Source of the DNA: Stenotrophomonas maltophilia | GTDB lineage: Bacteria; Pseudomonadota; Gammaproteobacteria; Xanthomonadales; Xanthomonadaceae | Assembly: GCF_025642255.1 (NCBI RefSeq) | Contig: NZ_CP106759.1 | Location: 1,701,501-1,765,500, forward strand | DNA: 64,000 bases | Direction of reading: 5' to 3' | In this document: piece by piece, positions 8,946 through 19,436 of the stretch | How the letters are laid out: every line of letters starts with the position of its first letter | Numbering within the stretch: position 1 is the first letter of the stretch | Translations under genes and position numbers: made by a program | The notes under the pieces: model-generated | The model's input: only the letters and a program-made list of their open reading frames with translations | Told to the model about the DNA's origin: nothing | The model's database searches: none

Positions 8946-10015
8946 CACTGTGCGCCGAGCAGGCGGGGCTCCGGTTCGATCGGTACGCCGAATTTCTCCA
9001 GCACCGACGCGGAAATGCGCCGCGCCAGCGCAAGCAGCTCGGCCCCGGTGGCGTTGCCATGGTTGACCAGGACCAGCGCATGGCTGGCAGCAACGCCTGC
9101 ATCGCCCTCACGGAAGCCCTTCCAGCCGCAGGCCTCGATCATCCACGCTGCGGAGACCTTGCGCCGGTCCTCACGATCGGCCGGGAACACCGGCAGGTCC
9201 GGGAAATGCTGCAGCAGCACGTCGACCTGCTCCAGGGGCAGGACCGGATTCTTGAAGAAACTGCCGGCATTGCCCAGCACCTCCGGATCGGGCAGCTTGC
9301 GGCGGCGGATCGCGATGACTGCGTTGGCCACGTCCACGGCACTGGGCAGCTCCACGCCCTGCGCCTGCAGTTCTTCGCGGATGCCGGCATAGTCCATGCG
9401 CAGGTCGTGCAGCAAGGGCAGCTTCAGCTCGATGGCGGTGATCAGGTAGCGGTCTGCCTGCTGCTTGAACACGCTGTCGCGGTAGGCGAAGCCACACTGT
9501 TCGTTGTCCAGCCGCACCCAGGCCTGCTCGTGGCAGTCCCAGGCTTCCACTGCCTGGATGAACTCGCCGACCTGTGCGCCATAGGCGCCGATGTTCTGGA
9601 TCGGCGCTGCACCGGCCGTGCCTGGAATCAGGGCCAGGTTCTCCAGCCCGGACAGGCCTTCCTGCAGCGACCACATCACCAGGCCGTGCCAGGGCACGCC
9701 GGCACCGGCGCGGATCACCGCATGATCGGCGCGATGCTCCAGGAAACTGATGTCGCGGTTGCCGAACACCAGCACGGTGCCAGGCACATCGTCGGCGATC
9801 AGCACATTGCTGCCGCTGCCCAGCACCAGCAGCGGTCCGCCGGAAACCTCCGGCAGCGCCAGCACGTCCGGCAACAGCGATGCGTCATGCAGCTCCAGCA
9901 GCTGCGCGGCATTGGCACGCACGTGGAAGGTGTTCAGCGCCTGCAGCGGCGCGTTCCGGGTCAGTGTCCAGCGCAGCGGTGCGGCGGTGTCGAGTCCATC
10001 CATGGGGGTGCTCAC
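8942..10015 (-). CDS. murB: UDP-N-acetylenolpyruvoylglucosamine reductase
   Basis: FAD-dependent enzyme that reduces UDP-GlcNAc-enolpyruvate to UDP-MurNAc in cytoplasmic peptidoglycan synthesis. Visible motifs are the PCMH-type FAD-binding block ([14 protein letters not shown]), [10 protein letters not shown], the catalytic-serine region NAGSFFKNP and the C-terminal EPEPRLLG with the catalytic glutamate. Its 357 aa and sequence end suit the type I (E. coli-like) enzyme. The GTG start at 10015 overlaps the pyrD TGA as GTGA; an ATG at 10003 is the alternative. The gene is cotranscribed with pyrD and a DMT transporter. Confidence 0.95.
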   Translation of the reverse strand: MSTPMDGLDTAAPLRWTLTRNAPLQALNTFHVRANAAQLLELHDASLLPDVLALPEVSGGPLLVLGSGSNVLIADDVPGTVLVFGNRDISFLEHRADHAVIRAGAGVPWHGLVMWSLQEGLSGLENLALIPGTAGAAPIQNIGAYGAQVGEFIQAVEAWDCHEQAWVRLDNEQCGFAYRDSVFKQQADRYLITAIELKLPLLHDLRMDYAGIREELQAQGVELPSAVDVANAVIAIRRRKLPDPEVLGNAGSFFKNPVLPLEQVDVLLQHFPDLPVFPADREDRRKVSAAWMIEACGWKGFREGDAGVAASHALVLVNHGNATGAELLALARRISASVLEKFGVPIEPEPRLLGAQW

Positions 10016-11067
10016 AGCGGCGCCACCGCGCCACGGCTGGGCGCTTCGCGGCGGCGGCGGATCGCCTCCACGCATTCCGATACCAGCGCCGGCCCGCGGA
10101 AGATCAGGCCGCTGTAGCACTGCACCAGCGAGGCGCCCGCCGCCATCTTGGCCACTGCGTCGGCGCCGGACAGGATGCCGCCGACACCGACCAGCGGCAC
10201 CGACTCGGGCAGGCGCGAGCGCAGCCGCCGCAGGACCAGGGTGGACTGTTCCAGGACCGGGGCACCGGACAGACCGCCGGCTTCGTTCGCCAGGGGATCG
10301 CCGGCCACCTTGCTGTGGTCGATCGTGGTGTTGGTCGCGATCACGCCGTCCACCTGCAGCTCGCCGAGCACGCGCGCAGCAGCGTCGATGTCGCGCTCGC
10401 TGAGGTCAGGCGCCACCTTCACCAGCATCGGTACGCGCCGGCCATGCCGCGCGGCCAGGTCTTCCTGGCGGTCACGCAGCTGGCTGACCAGCTGGCGCAG
10501 TGCGGTCTCCTCCTGCAGCTCGCGCAGGCCGGCGGTGTTGGGCGAGGAGATGTTGACGGTGATGTAGTCAGCCAGCGGGTACACCTTGTCGAGGCAGGCC
10601 ACATAGTCGTCGACGGCCTGCTCGTTGGGGGTGTCCTTGTTCTTGCCGATGTTGATGCCGAGCAGGCCGCGACGGTTGCGTGCACGCTCGACGTTGCGCA
10701 CCAGTGCATCCACGCCGGCGTTGTTGAAGCCCATGCGGTTGATGATGGCGTTGTGCTCCGGCAGCCGGAACAGCCGCGGCGTCGGGTTGCCCGCCTGTGG
10801 CCGCGGCGTGATCGTGCCGATCTCGACGAAGCCGAAACCCAGCGCGAACAGCGCATCGATGTGCTCGCCATTCTTGTCCAGGCCGGCCGCCAGGCCGACC
10901 GGATTGGGGAATGTCAGCCCGAACACGGTGCTCGGCAGCGGCGCGATGCGTGCGGCCAGCAGCGGCGTGGTGCCGGTGCGGTAGGCCACGTCCAATGCGG
11001 ACAGGCCGAGGCCGTGGGCGCGCTCGGCGTCGAGCGAGAACAGGAAGGGGCGGGCAAGCGAATACAT
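10012..11067 (-). CDS. pyrD: Dihydroorotate dehydrogenase (quinone), class 2
   Basis: Oxidises dihydroorotate to orotate in pyrimidine synthesis and passes electrons to membrane quinone. The 351-aa protein has the class 2 N-terminal membrane-associating helix ([18 protein letters not shown]), the FMN-binding [13 protein letters not shown] and the catalytic-serine motif [14 protein letters not shown] that separates class 2 from the cysteine-based class 1. FMN phosphate contacts appear near [13 protein letters not shown]. It heads a three-gene - strand operon coupled to murB. The methyltransferase gene ends 8 bases upstream and may belong to the same transcript. Confidence 0.97.
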   Translation of the reverse strand: MYSLARPFLFSLDAERAHGLGLSALDVAYRTGTTPLLAARIAPLPSTVFGLTFPNPVGLAAGLDKNGEHIDALFALGFGFVEIGTITPRPQAGNPTPRLFRLPEHNAIINRMGFNNAGVDALVRNVERARNRRGLLGINIGKNKDTPNEQAVDDYVACLDKVYPLADYITVNISSPNTAGLRELQEETALRQLVSQLRDRQEDLAARHGRRVPMLVKVAPDLSERDIDAAARVLGELQVDGVIATNTTIDHSKVAGDPLANEAGGLSGAPVLEQSTLVLRRLRSRLPESVPLVGVGGILSGADAVAKMAAGASLVQCYSGLIFRGPALVSECVEAIRRRREAPSRGAVAPL

Positions 11068-11075
11068 GCGTCGGT

Positions 11076-11843
11076 TCAGTCCAGCGTGCCGAGGAAGGCT
11101 CGGGTTCGATATTCAAAGGCGACCTGGCCGTTGACCGCGTGGGCCGCGAACAGATCCTGCAGTGCCGCCAGCATCGGTGCATGGCGCGGATGCCCGGGCT
11201 GTGGCGCATAGGAGGACGACAGCAGGCGGCCGCGCAGGGCGTCCAGATCCAGGTGCTGCACGTTCGGCAGTTCCACCTGGCCGCGCAACCCGGCGCCAAA
11301 CCATGCCTGCATCGTGGCGTCATCCTGGTAGCGTTCGGCCACGGCGGAATAGTCCGTGCCGTAATCGAGCAGCAGCTGCTCATAGCCGACCAGGAACGGG
11401 CTGGCATCGAGCAGGCGTGAGTTCCAGTAGATCAGCGCCAGTCCGCCGGGGCGCAGGATGCGCTGCCATTCGACACGGACGGCGTCGGTGTCGAACCAGT
11501 GGAAGGCCTGCGCGGCACTGACCAGATCGACGCTGTGCTCTGCCAGGCCGGTGGCCTCGGCACGCCCATCGACGGCCTGGAACAACGGATATGCAGCCAG
11601 CCAGCCTTCGGCGGCGGCGCGCATGGCGGCGTTGGGTTCGACCGCGACCACAGGATGGCCGGTGTCGAGGAACAGACGGCTGGAAATGCCGGTACCGGCG
11701 CCGATGTCGGCCACCCGTGCATCGTGGTCGACGCCCATCGGTCCATGCAGCCATTCCATCAACGCCGGCGGGTAGTCAGGCCGGTAACGGACATAATCGG
11801 CGACGCGGCTGCTGAAGCGTTCGGTGCTGTCGGAGGAGGTCAT
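11076..11843 (-). CDS. Class I SAM-dependent methyltransferase
   Basis: Small-molecule-type methyltransferase of 255 aa. SAM-binding motif I is [19 protein letters not shown], the acidic residue of motif II follows in [11 protein letters not shown], and [15 protein letters not shown] gives the post-II block common to Methyltransf_11/UbiE-like proteins. The ATG at 11843 is chosen because it begins the conserved [16 protein letters not shown] region a few residues in. It lies directly after a DUF4190 gene (5-base gap) and before pyrD, all on the - strand. Methyl acceptor unknown. Confidence 0.9.
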   Translation of the reverse strand: MTSSDSTERFSSRVADYVRYRPDYPPALMEWLHGPMGVDHDARVADIGAGTGISSRLFLDTGHPVVAVEPNAAMRAAAEGWLAAYPLFQAVDGRAEATGLAEHSVDLVSAAQAFHWFDTDAVRVEWQRILRPGGLALIYWNSRLLDASPFLVGYEQLLLDYGTDYSAVAERYQDDATMQAWFGAGLRGQVELPNVQHLDLDALRGRLLSSSYAPQPGHPRHAPMLAALQDLFAAHAVNGQVAFEYRTRAFLGTLD

Positions 11844-11848
11844 GGCGT

Positions 11849-12133
11849 TCAGTTCGACAGTGCGGCGAGCCAAGCCAGGCCACCGAAGAAGAGGATGAAG
11901 GCCAGGACTGCCGCCAGGGCGGCTGCCACCATCACCCAGCCCAGCACCAGCCCGGTGACCGCCAGGCCATCGCCTTCGAGTTCATGCGGGCGGCGGCGGA
12001 TCTCGGCGCGGGCCATGTGGCCGGTGACGATGGCGACGATGCTGGCCACGAAGGGCAGGACAGTCCAGGCGGCAATGCCCATGACCAGGCTGACCACGGC
12101 CAGGGCGCTTGTCTGTCGGGGTGCCACGCTCAT
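11849..12133 (-). CDS. DUF4190 small membrane protein
   Basis: A 94-aa protein with two hydrophobic helices (LAVVSLVMGIAAWTVLPFVA and LVLGWVMVAAALAAVLAFI) joined by a polar, Arg-rich loop containing GHMARAEIRRRP. The pattern A-x-x-S-L-x-x-G at the start and GHxAxxEIRRxP in the middle is the DUF4190 signature. The function of the family is unknown; it is thought to be inner-membrane. It precedes the methyltransferase gene by 5 bases on the same strand. Confidence 0.85.
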   Translation of the reverse strand: MSVAPRQTSALAVVSLVMGIAAWTVLPFVASIVAIVTGHMARAEIRRRPHELEGDGLAVTGLVLGWVMVAAALAAVLAFILFFGGLAWLAALSN

Positions 12134-12209
12134 CGGGTCCTCCTTGCAGTACGCACATGATAGTGCCTCCGTCCGGGCAATCCCATGGGCAGTGCCCGGC
12201 CCGAGCGGT

Positions 12210-13013
12210 TCAGCCCATCAGTACCTGGCCACCATCGACGTTCAGCACGTGACCGGTGATCCAGCGCGCCAGCGGCGAGCACAGGAACAGCGCGGCATCG
12301 GCAATCTCGCGTGGTTGGCCGAAGCGGCCGAACGGAATTCTTGCCAGGGTGCCGTGATACAGCGCCGGGTCGCTGGTTTTGCGCCGGTCCCACAGACCGT
12401 CGGCAAACTCGATGGAGCCCGGGGCGATGGCGTTGACCCGGATCCGGTCCGGCGCCAGTGCCAGCGCCTGCGACGTGGTGTAGTGCGAAAGAGCGGCCTT
12501 GGCAGCCGCATAGGGAGCGCCCCCCGGCCGGGGTTGCTGCGCGGCGATCGAGGAGAGATTGAGGATGCAGGCGTCGCTCGATTCGCGCAGCCAGGGCAGG
12601 GCGAGCCGCGAGGCCCGCACCGCGGCCATCAGGTCGACCTGCAGGCTGGCGGCCCAGCCGTCTTCATCGTCGGTCATGCCGTATCCCGTGGCATTGTTGA
12701 CCAGCACGTCGATGCCGCCCAGGGACGCTGCGGCCGCATGCAGCCAGGCGTCGATCTGGCCGGGGTCGGCCAGGTCGGCGGCAAAGGCGTGCAGTGATGC
12801 CCCCTGGGCCGCTGCGTCGGCCAGCAGGGCGTCGAGCCCCGCCTGTCCTCGTGCGCAGACCGAGACATGGGCGCCGGCCGCAGCGAAGGCCAGGGCCATC
12901 TCACGGCCGATGCCCTTGCTGCCACCGGCAACCAGCACCCGGCGGCCGCTGAAGTCGAGGATTGGAGCCCCCGCGGGGGCCCCACCCTCGGCGCCGTCCG
13001 TGCCGGGATGCAT
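12210..13013 (-). CDS. Short-chain dehydrogenase/reductase (SDR)
   Basis: Classical SDR oxidoreductase of 267 aa. It has the nucleotide-binding AGGSKGIGREMALAFAAAG, the NNATGYG that corresponds to the NNAG motif, catalytic Ser in LNLSSIAAQQ and the YAAAK active site, ending with the usual NVDGGQVLMG. An Arg-containing segment after the glycine motif (VCARGQ) favours NADP. The ATG at 13013 is chosen because it overlaps the aldehyde dehydrogenase stop as TGATG, so the pair is translationally coupled. The joint pathway is uncertain; lysine or pipecolate breakdown is an inference from the ALDH. Confidence 0.9.
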   Translation of the reverse strand: MHPGTDGAEGGAPAGAPILDFSGRRVLVAGGSKGIGREMALAFAAAGAHVSVCARGQAGLDALLADAAAQGASLHAFAADLADPGQIDAWLHAAAASLGGIDVLVNNATGYGMTDDEDGWAASLQVDLMAAVRASRLALPWLRESSDACILNLSSIAAQQPRPGGAPYAAAKAALSHYTTSQALALAPDRIRVNAIAPGSIEFADGLWDRRKTSDPALYHGTLARIPFGRFGQPREIADAALFLCSPLARWITGHVLNVDGGQVLMG

Positions 13014-14545
13014 CACAGGTCGAACTTGATGCCCTGGGCCAGCGGCAGCGAATCGGAGTAGTTGATGGTGTTGGTCTGCCGGCGCATGTAGACCTTCCAT
13101 GCGTCCGAGCCCGACTCGCGGCCACCACCGGTGTCCTTCTCGCCACCGAACGCGCCACCGATCTCCGCACCGGAGGTACCGATGTTGATGTTGGCGATGC
13201 CGCAATCCGAGCCCGCGGCCGACAGGAAGCGTTCGGCGGTCTTCAGATTCTGGGTGAAGATCGACGAGGACAGGCCCTGCGGCACCCCGTTCTGCATGTC
13301 GATGGCTTCGTCGATGCTGTCGTAGGGCATCACGTACAGGATCGGCGCGAAGGTCTCGTGCTGGACCACGGCATCGCTGTTCTTCAGGCCGCTGACAATG
13401 GCCGGCAGCACGAAGTTGCCGGCGCGGTCGATGCGGGTGCCACCGGTCTCGATGGTGCCGCCGGCGGCCTTGGCCTGGGCAATTGCATCGAGGAACTGCT
13501 GCACGGCACCCTCGCTGTTCAGCGGACCCATCAGGTTGGCGGCATCGGTCGGATCGCCGATCTTGCCTTCCACCTGCTTGTACGCCTTGACCAGCGTGGC
13601 CAGCACGTCGGCGTAGATCGAGCGGTGCACGATCAGGCGGCGGGTGGTGGTGCAGCGCTGGCCGGCCGTACCGACGGCGCCGAACACGATCCCCGGCACA
13701 GCCAGCTTCAGGTCGGCGGTCTCGTCGAGGATGATGGCATTGTTGCCACCCAGTTCCAGCAGGCAGCGGCCCAGGCGGCGCGCCACCTTTTCATTGACGG
13801 TGCGGCCGACCTGGGTGGAGCCGGTGAAGCTGATCAGCGGCACGCGACGATCATCAACCAGCTTTTCCGACAGTGCGGTGCCGGCATCGTTGACCAGGTA
13901 GAAGATGTCCGGGAAGCCGGCTTCGCGCAGCGCGTCGTTGCAGATCTTCATCGAGGCGATGGCGGTCAGCGGCGTCTTGTTGGACGGCTTCCAGATGCAC
14001 ACGTCGCCGCAGATCGCCGCCAGGAATGCATTCCAGCTCCACACCGCGACCGGGAAGTTGAAGGCCGAAATGATGCCGACCAGGCCCAGCGGGTGGTACT
14101 GCTCGTACATGCGGTGGCCGGGGCGCTCCGAGTGCATCGTGTAGCCATACAGCATGCGGCTCTGGCCGACGGCGAAGTCGGCGATGTCGATCATCTCCTG
14201 CACCTCGCCATCGCCTTCCGGCTTGCTCTTGCCCATCTCCAGGGCAACCAGCGAGCCCAGCGCGTCCTTGTGCCTGCGCAGCGCCTCGCCGCACAGGCGC
14301 ACGGCTTCGCCACGGCGCGGGGCAGGGGTGGTGCGCCACTGCTTGAACGCTTCCTGGGCGCGGGCGATCACCGTTTCGTATTCAGTCTCGGTGGTCGCAC
14401 GCACCTGTGCGATCGGCTCGCCCGTGGTCGGGTTGACCGGGGTGATCAGCTCACCGCTGGCAGCGCTCGACCACTCCCCGTTGCCCAGGTACGTGCCAGC
14501 GTTGATCGCGTCCAGGCCAAGGGACTTGAGCAGCTCGGAAGACAT
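13013..14545 (-). CDS. amaB: ALDH7-family aldehyde dehydrogenase (L-piperidine-6-carboxylate / aminoadipate semialdehyde type)
   Basis: NAD-dependent aldehyde dehydrogenase of 510 aa that best fits the ALDH7 (antiquitin/AmaB) group, which oxidises alpha-aminoadipic semialdehyde in lysine breakdown. Evidence includes the N-terminal [20 protein letters not shown], the NAD-binding [16 protein letters not shown], the general-base glutamate in [11 protein letters not shown], the nucleophile Cys in [10 protein letters not shown] and the family-specific [17 protein letters not shown] near the end. The length equals the family norm. It is the first gene of a two-gene unit with the SDR. The substrate assignment comes from family resemblance, not from tested residues. 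Confidence 0.88.
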   Translation of the reverse strand: MSSELLKSLGLDAINAGTYLGNGEWSSAASGELITPVNPTTGEPIAQVRATTETEYETVIARAQEAFKQWRTTPAPRRGEAVRLCGEALRRHKDALGSLVALEMGKSKPEGDGEVQEMIDIADFAVGQSRMLYGYTMHSERPGHRMYEQYHPLGLVGIISAFNFPVAVWSWNAFLAAICGDVCIWKPSNKTPLTAIASMKICNDALREAGFPDIFYLVNDAGTALSEKLVDDRRVPLISFTGSTQVGRTVNEKVARRLGRCLLELGGNNAIILDETADLKLAVPGIVFGAVGTAGQRCTTTRRLIVHRSIYADVLATLVKAYKQVEGKIGDPTDAANLMGPLNSEGAVQQFLDAIAQAKAAGGTIETGGTRIDRAGNFVLPAIVSGLKNSDAVVQHETFAPILYVMPYDSIDEAIDMQNGVPQGLSSSIFTQNLKTAERFLSAAGSDCGIANINIGTSGAEIGGAFGGEKDTGGGRESGSDAWKVYMRRQTNTINYSDSLPLAQGIKFDL

Positions 14546-15028
14546 GCAGACTCCTGTGTTTCGTTACGTTGTTTGGCGTCATCGCGGGCGGGTGGGGGGC
14601 GATGAACAGAACCGCCGATGGTAGCAGAGGGCGATGAGCGGCCTTGGTGCAGTGCAGGGTGCCAGGCCTGGCGGACGTGCTGGGACGGGACGTCCCGGCG
14701 GCGCCAATCGGGTTGATCCTTCGGAGCGTGATGGGATGATTCCGTGCAACAAACGTCAATTTCTGGACGCTGCTGGACGTAGTACGAATCATTTTGACGC
14801 ATTTTGAAATATTAAAAAATAGGAATAGTTCTAATGACTTAGGGTGGGTCGGGCGGGTGAATGGGCGCCCGACGGGCTGCCGCTTCCTACCAATTGCCTT
14901 TCACATCATTCACAATCACGTTCGACTTATTGACGCAATTCCGTCTGTTCGCACCGGCTTGGGGAGGCCTGGTATGCGACAGCCATCACATTGTAGTGCT
15001 GGATCGGAACACAGCTTGGAGAAGTGCA
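14546..15028 (+). promoter_or_regulatory. Long AT-rich leader upstream of the polysaccharide operon
   Basis: These 483 bases hold no convincing gene. The centre (about 14785-14835) is strikingly AT-rich for this genome and includes TTGACG at 14794-14799, followed about 17 bases later by A/T-only sequence that could serve as a -10 box. A second TTGACG occurs near 14928. A perfect palindrome GGGACGTCCC is near 14690. The region is the likely promoter and long 5' leader for the exopolysaccharide operon beginning at 15029. Confidence 0.5.
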
Positions 15029-16486
15029 GTGCTACATGGATCGGTAGATGACCTCCCCGCAGAGCGTGCCGATGCCGGCCGCCGCCGGGTCGAAGCCCGG
15101 GCGGCCCTGGAACTGGGGCTTCGCCTCGGAGACCTGTTGCTCCTGCCCGGCATGGCTGCATTGGCTCACGTCGTGTGCTATGGGACGGCGGCGCCCAACC
15201 AGTCCCAACGCATCGTCTTCGGTGCGGTGATTCTCAGCGCCATCGTCTGCTTCTCCATCGCACCGGTCTACCGCAACTGGCGCCTGCGTGGCCTGCTGGC
15301 CGACCTCTGGCTGCTGCTGCTGGCCTGGTCCGGAAGCTTCGCCCTCTTCTCCCTGTATGCCGTGCTGGTGGGGCTGGCCGATGCCGTTCCGTCGCGCTGG
15401 CTGGTGGGCTGGTACATCGGCGGCCTGGCCTCGATGGTCGGCCTGCGCGTACTCCTGCGTGTCCAGCTGCACCGGTTGCGCTCGCGTGGACTGGATCATG
15501 AGCGGATCCTGCTGGTCGGGCTCCGGGCCCCGGCGCTCAGGCTGCATCGCCTGCTGCGCGGCAAGCCCGAGATGGGCAAGGAAGTGATCGGCTACTTCAC
15601 CAGCAAGGGCGACATCGCCACCCGGCGTGGCGGCGATGCCCCGCAGCGCCTGGGCGCACTGGATGATGTGCCGCGCTACCTGGATGCGCACCGGGGGGAG
15701 TTCGACCAGGTCTGGGTGTCCCTGCCGCTGGGAGATACCGCGCCCATCCGTGACATGCTCAAGCAGATCGAGCGGTTCCCGGTGCCGATCCGCCTGATTC
15801 CCGATACCACGGGCCTGGGAGCACTGAACCCGGGCGTGCACCAGGTGGGCGATGTGCCGATGATCGGCGTGCGCCAGGGCCTGGTGGACCACAATTTCCG
15901 CCTGTTCAAGCGCATCGAGGACATCCTCGTGGCCGGCGTGGCGGTCGTCCTGCTGGCGCCGCTGTTCGTGGTGCTGGCGATCGGCGTGAAGCTCAGTTCA
16001 CCTGGGCCGGTCCTGTTCCGCCAGCGCCGCCACGGCCTGGGCGGGAAGGAGTTCTGGATGCTGAAGTTCCGCTCCATGCGCGTGCATGAGGAAGGGACGG
16101 GGCAGATCACGCAGGCGACCCGGGGCGACCCGCGGGTGACCCGGTTCGGTGCCTTCCTGCGGCGCAGCAGCCTGGATGAGCTGCCCCAGTTCTTCAACGT
16201 GCTGGGCGGCAGCATGTCGGTGGTGGGCCCCCGTCCGCATGCGATCCAGCACAACAATCACTATGAACGGGTGATCGAACGCTACATGCACCGCCATTAC
16301 GTCAAGCCGGGCATCACCGGCTGGGCGCAGGTGCACGGGCTGCGGGGCGAGACGCCGGAACTGCGGTCGATGAAGAAGCGCGTGCAGTACGACATCGACT
16401 ACATCCGTCGCTGGAGTCCGACCCTGGATGTGCGGATCATTGCGTTGACGGCGCTGAAGGTTCTCGGGCAGAAGTCGGCTTATTGA
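15029..16486 (+). CDS. Undecaprenyl-phosphate sugar-1-phosphate transferase (GumD/WbaP-like)
   Basis: Starts each repeat unit by moving a sugar-1-phosphate, probably glucose, from UDP-sugar to undecaprenyl phosphate at the inner membrane. Four N-terminal transmembrane helices are followed by a CoA_binding_3-type domain (ERILLVGLRAPALRLHRLL) and a C-terminal bacterial sugar transferase domain with a fifth helix, FRQRRHGLGGKEFWMLKFRS, LRRSSLDELPQFFNVLGG, GPRPHAIQHN and YVKPGITGWAQVHGLRGET. The C-terminal half closely follows Xanthomonas GumD as I know it. I placed the start at GTG 15029 because GGAG lies 7 bases upstream; an ATG at 14861 would add 56 non-family residues. It begins the + strand operon. 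Confidence 0.92.
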   Translation: MLHGSVDDLPAERADAGRRRVEARAALELGLRLGDLLLLPGMAALAHVVCYGTAAPNQSQRIVFGAVILSAIVCFSIAPVYRNWRLRGLLADLWLLLLAWSGSFALFSLYAVLVGLADAVPSRWLVGWYIGGLASMVGLRVLLRVQLHRLRSRGLDHERILLVGLRAPALRLHRLLRGKPEMGKEVIGYFTSKGDIATRRGGDAPQRLGALDDVPRYLDAHRGEFDQVWVSLPLGDTAPIRDMLKQIERFPVPIRLIPDTTGLGALNPGVHQVGDVPMIGVRQGLVDHNFRLFKRIEDILVAGVAVVLLAPLFVVLAIGVKLSSPGPVLFRQRRHGLGGKEFWMLKFRSMRVHEEGTGQITQATRGDPRVTRFGAFLRRSSLDELPQFFNVLGGSMSVVGPRPHAIQHNNHYERVIERYMHRHYVKPGITGWAQVHGLRGETPELRSMKKRVQYDIDYIRRWSPTLDVRIIALTALKVLGQKSAY

Positions 16487-16629
16487 CGCCTTCTCCTGTA
16501 GACACATTCCGTAATGTGATGAATTTCCTGACGTTTTCATCCCTCGTCATCGCCGTGTAAGGTATCCTGTAAGGCTGTCACCACCCTTGGTGGGGTGGTG
16601 CCGCACGGAATGCCACAGGATTCGAGTCA

Positions 16630-17064
16630 GTGTTCAAGAACGTTCTTTTTGTTTGCGTTGGCAACATCTGCCGCAGTCCGTCCGCCGAAGTCATGCTTCG
16701 TCAGGCGCTGCAGGGCAAAGATATCCAGGTGTCCTCCGCCGGCCTGGGGGCACTTGTAGGCCATGGCATCGATGCCACGGCACAGGAACTGTTGATCGAA
16801 CATGGCCTCACCGGCGACTCGCATCGCGCCCGTCAGATCGACGACGCCATTCTGGCGACGGCTGATCTCGTGCTCACGATGGAGCGCAAGCATGTGCGCC
16901 GGATCGCCGAGATCGCGCCGCAGGCCTCCGGAAAAACCTTCCTGCTGGGCAAGTGGCAACAGGACCGGGAAATCCCCGACCCGTACCGCCAGCAACGCCC
17001 GGCATTCGAGCATGTCTATACATTGATGGCCGAGGGTGTCCAGAGCTGGGCGCGGCACATGTAG
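16630..17064 (+). CDS. Low-molecular-weight protein-tyrosine phosphatase (Wzb/Etp type)
   Basis: Cytoplasmic phosphatase that removes phosphate from the tyrosine autokinase encoded next, which allows cycling of capsule export. The P-loop CVGNICRS has the nucleophile Cys near residue 9, and the general-acid motif DPYR lies at about 117-120. The 144-aa length is the family norm. The start is GTG at 16630. The preceding 143-base gap contains an 8-bp hairpin (CACCACCC at 16579-16586 with GGGTGGTG at 16593-16600) without a T-tract, so it is not an obvious terminator. The pair with the kinase corresponds to etp-etk or wzb-wzc. Confidence 0.95.
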   Translation: MFKNVLFVCVGNICRSPSAEVMLRQALQGKDIQVSSAGLGALVGHGIDATAQELLIEHGLTGDSHRARQIDDAILATADLVLTMERKHVRRIAEIAPQASGKTFLLGKWQQDREIPDPYRQQRPAFEHVYTLMAEGVQSWARHM

Positions 17065-17121
17065 TGCCCGCCGCATCCACCCTCCGACATCCCGCATACC
17101 TGATTTGAAGAGCTCTCACAG

Positions 17122-19332
17122 ATGACAACCAATACCCGTAATCCGGCGCAGGACGAAAACGATGAAATCGATCTGCGTCAGCTGCTTGGCACGCTGATTG
17201 ACCACAAATGGTGGATTGCGGGAATCACAGGAGCCTTCTTCATCGCGGCAGTGGCCTACGCCCTGTTGGCGACGCCGATCTATCGCGCCGATGCGATCGT
17301 GCAGGTCGAATCGAAGGTGCCCAGCCTGCCTGGCCTGGCCGACATCAGTCAGTCGCTGGGAATGAGCGCGGGGTCCCCCGAGGCGACGACCGAGATCGCG
17401 TTGATCACCTCTCGCGCAGTCGTGGGTAGTGCGGTCAACGCGCTGAAGCTTGACATCGATGTCGAGCCGAATCGCTTTCCGGTGCTGGGTGGGTACTTTG
17501 CGCGCCGTGCCGAGCGGAGCGCGCCGGATACCTTGGCGGATGTTCGTTTCGGCCTGGCCCGTTTCGGCTGGGGCGGCGAAAGGCTGGACATCTTCCAGCT
17601 TGACGTGCCGCGCCACCTGCTGGCGCGCCCGTTGACGCTGGTTGTTGGTGAGAACAGCAGCTACGAGCTGTTCGATGAAGATGACAACCTGTTGGTAAAG
17701 GGGAGTGTCGGCAAGGTTGCGGCCGGGAATGGCGTCACCCTGCAGGTCGCCGAAATGCGCGCGCACCCGGGGATGCGTTTCGAAGTGACCCGCCAGCGTC
17801 ACCTGACGGTCGTCAACGAGCTCCAGAAGGAGGTGTCCGTCAGCGAGTCGGGCAAGGATTCCGGCATCCTGACGTTGGCCTACCAGAGCGCAGATCCCGA
17901 TCTGGCGCAGAACTTCCTTCAGCAGGTCGCGCAGGCGTACGTGAGGCAGAACGTTGAGCGCAACTCGGCCGAGGCCTCGGCGCAGCTGACGTTCGTCAAG
18001 GAACAGCTGCCGAACGTGCGCAACCAGGTGGACGCAGCACAGAAGTCTCTGAGCGCCTACCAGATGCGTGCCAATTCGGTCGACCTGACGCTCCAGACCA
18101 AGGGCCTGCTGGATCAGGAGGTCGCTGTCGAGACCAGCATCCAGCAGCTGCGCCTGCAGCAGGCTGAGATGGACCGCAAGTTCACCCGCGATCACCCGGC
18201 CTACCAGGCGTTGATGCGTCAGATCGGGGACCTGGAGTCCCGCAAGAGTGGGTTCCAGGGGCAGGTGAAGCAGCTTCCGGAAGCCCAGCAGGAACTGCTG
18301 CGTTTGACCCGTGATCTGCAGGTCAGCAACGAGATGTACACCGCGATGCTGAACCAGGCTCAGCAGTTGGACGTGGCGCGTGCCGGCACGGTCGGCAACG
18401 TGCGCATCGTCGATGCTGCCGAAGTCGACGCTACCGAGCCGGTCAAGCCGCGCAAGGGATTGGTCGTACTGGTGGGCACCCTGCTGGGCGCGTTCCTCTC
18501 CATCGGTCTGGTGCTGCTGAGGCAGCTGCTCAACCGTGGTGTTGAAGACCCCTCCCAGATCGAGGAGATCGGCCTGCCGGTCTACGCGTCGATTCCGGTC
18601 AGCCCCGGCCAGCAGTCCGACTCGGTGCGTGGCAAGTTCCGCGCCGACGGCAAGCTGCACCTGCTGGCGGTAAAGGATCCGGCCGACCTCGCGGTGGAGG
18701 CGGTGAGAAGCCTGCGTACCAGCCTGCACTTCGCGCGGCTGGAGGCAAAGAACAATATCGTCCTGATCTCGGGTTCGAGCCCGAATGCAGGCAAGACGTT
18801 CGTTTCCTCCAACCTGGCTGCGGTGATTGCCCAAGCCGGCCAGCGCGTGCTGATCATCGACGCTGACATGCGTAAGGGCACGCTGCACAAGGCATTGGGT
18901 GCCTCCCAGACGCCGGGCCTGTCGGACGTACTCGTCGGCAAAGCACCCCTGGATACCGCCATCCGTACGGTCCAGGGCCTGGACAACCTGAGCTACATTT
19001 CCCGCGGCGACGTACCGCCGAATCCGTCGGAACTGCTGATGCACCGCAACTTCACGGAGTTGCTCGAGCAGGTCGAAAAGCGTTTTGATCTGGTGATCAT
19101 CGATACGCCGCCGATCCTGGCGGTCACTGATGCGGCGATCATCGCTCATCACGCCGGCACCTGCCTGCTGGTCGCGCGTTTCGGCCTGAACCAGCCCAAG
19201 GAGCTGGCACTTGCCCGCAAGCGCTTCGAGCAGAACAACGTTCAGCTGAAGGGCGCCATCTTCAACGCGGTCGAGCGCCGTGCAACCGGCTACTACAGCT
19301 ACGGCTACTACGAATACAAGTCGACCCGATAA
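17122..19332 (+). CDS. Polysaccharide co-polymerase / tyrosine autokinase (Wzc/Etk type)
   Basis: Inner-membrane BY-kinase of 736 aa that controls chain length and couples polymerisation to export through Wza. An N-terminal Wzz domain lies between two transmembrane helices (about 31-50 and 451-470), with a long periplasmic coiled-coil stretch between and a GNVR-like region. The C-terminal kinase shows Walker A GSSPNAGKT (about 550), Walker A' IIDADMRKG (about 580) and Walker B LVIIDTPP (about 657). A C-terminal tyrosine cluster of six Tyr (YYSYGYYEY) is the autophosphorylation tail. The cognate phosphatase is immediately upstream. It is separated from the gene encoding its outer-membrane partner Wza, which sits in the convergent operon. 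Confidence 0.96.
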   Translation: MTTNTRNPAQDENDEIDLRQLLGTLIDHKWWIAGITGAFFIAAVAYALLATPIYRADAIVQVESKVPSLPGLADISQSLGMSAGSPEATTEIALITSRAVVGSAVNALKLDIDVEPNRFPVLGGYFARRAERSAPDTLADVRFGLARFGWGGERLDIFQLDVPRHLLARPLTLVVGENSSYELFDEDDNLLVKGSVGKVAAGNGVTLQVAEMRAHPGMRFEVTRQRHLTVVNELQKEVSVSESGKDSGILTLAYQSADPDLAQNFLQQVAQAYVRQNVERNSAEASAQLTFVKEQLPNVRNQVDAAQKSLSAYQMRANSVDLTLQTKGLLDQEVAVETSIQQLRLQQAEMDRKFTRDHPAYQALMRQIGDLESRKSGFQGQVKQLPEAQQELLRLTRDLQVSNEMYTAMLNQAQQLDVARAGTVGNVRIVDAAEVDATEPVKPRKGLVVLVGTLLGAFLSIGLVLLRQLLNRGVEDPSQIEEIGLPVYASIPVSPGQQSDSVRGKFRADGKLHLLAVKDPADLAVEAVRSLRTSLHFARLEAKNNIVLISGSSPNAGKTFVSSNLAAVIAQAGQRVLIIDADMRKGTLHKALGASQTPGLSDVLVGKAPLDTAIRTVQGLDNLSYISRGDVPPNPSELLMHRNFTELLEQVEKRFDLVIIDTPPILAVTDAAIIAHHAGTCLLVARFGLNQPKELALARKRFEQNNVQLKGAIFNAVERRATGYYSYGYYEYKSTR

Positions 19333-19436
19333 ACGGGAGGCGGGCAGGGTGCGACCACGCATCCTCGCCGACAGGGAAGTCACGGCAACTGCGACCTGCA
19401 GGCCCGCGACGCAATCGAGATACAGCGGAGATAGGC

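Noticed and set aside
17116-19383. 755-codon - strand open frame
   Set aside because: Antisense to the tyrosine autokinase, whose Walker motifs prove the + strand frame.
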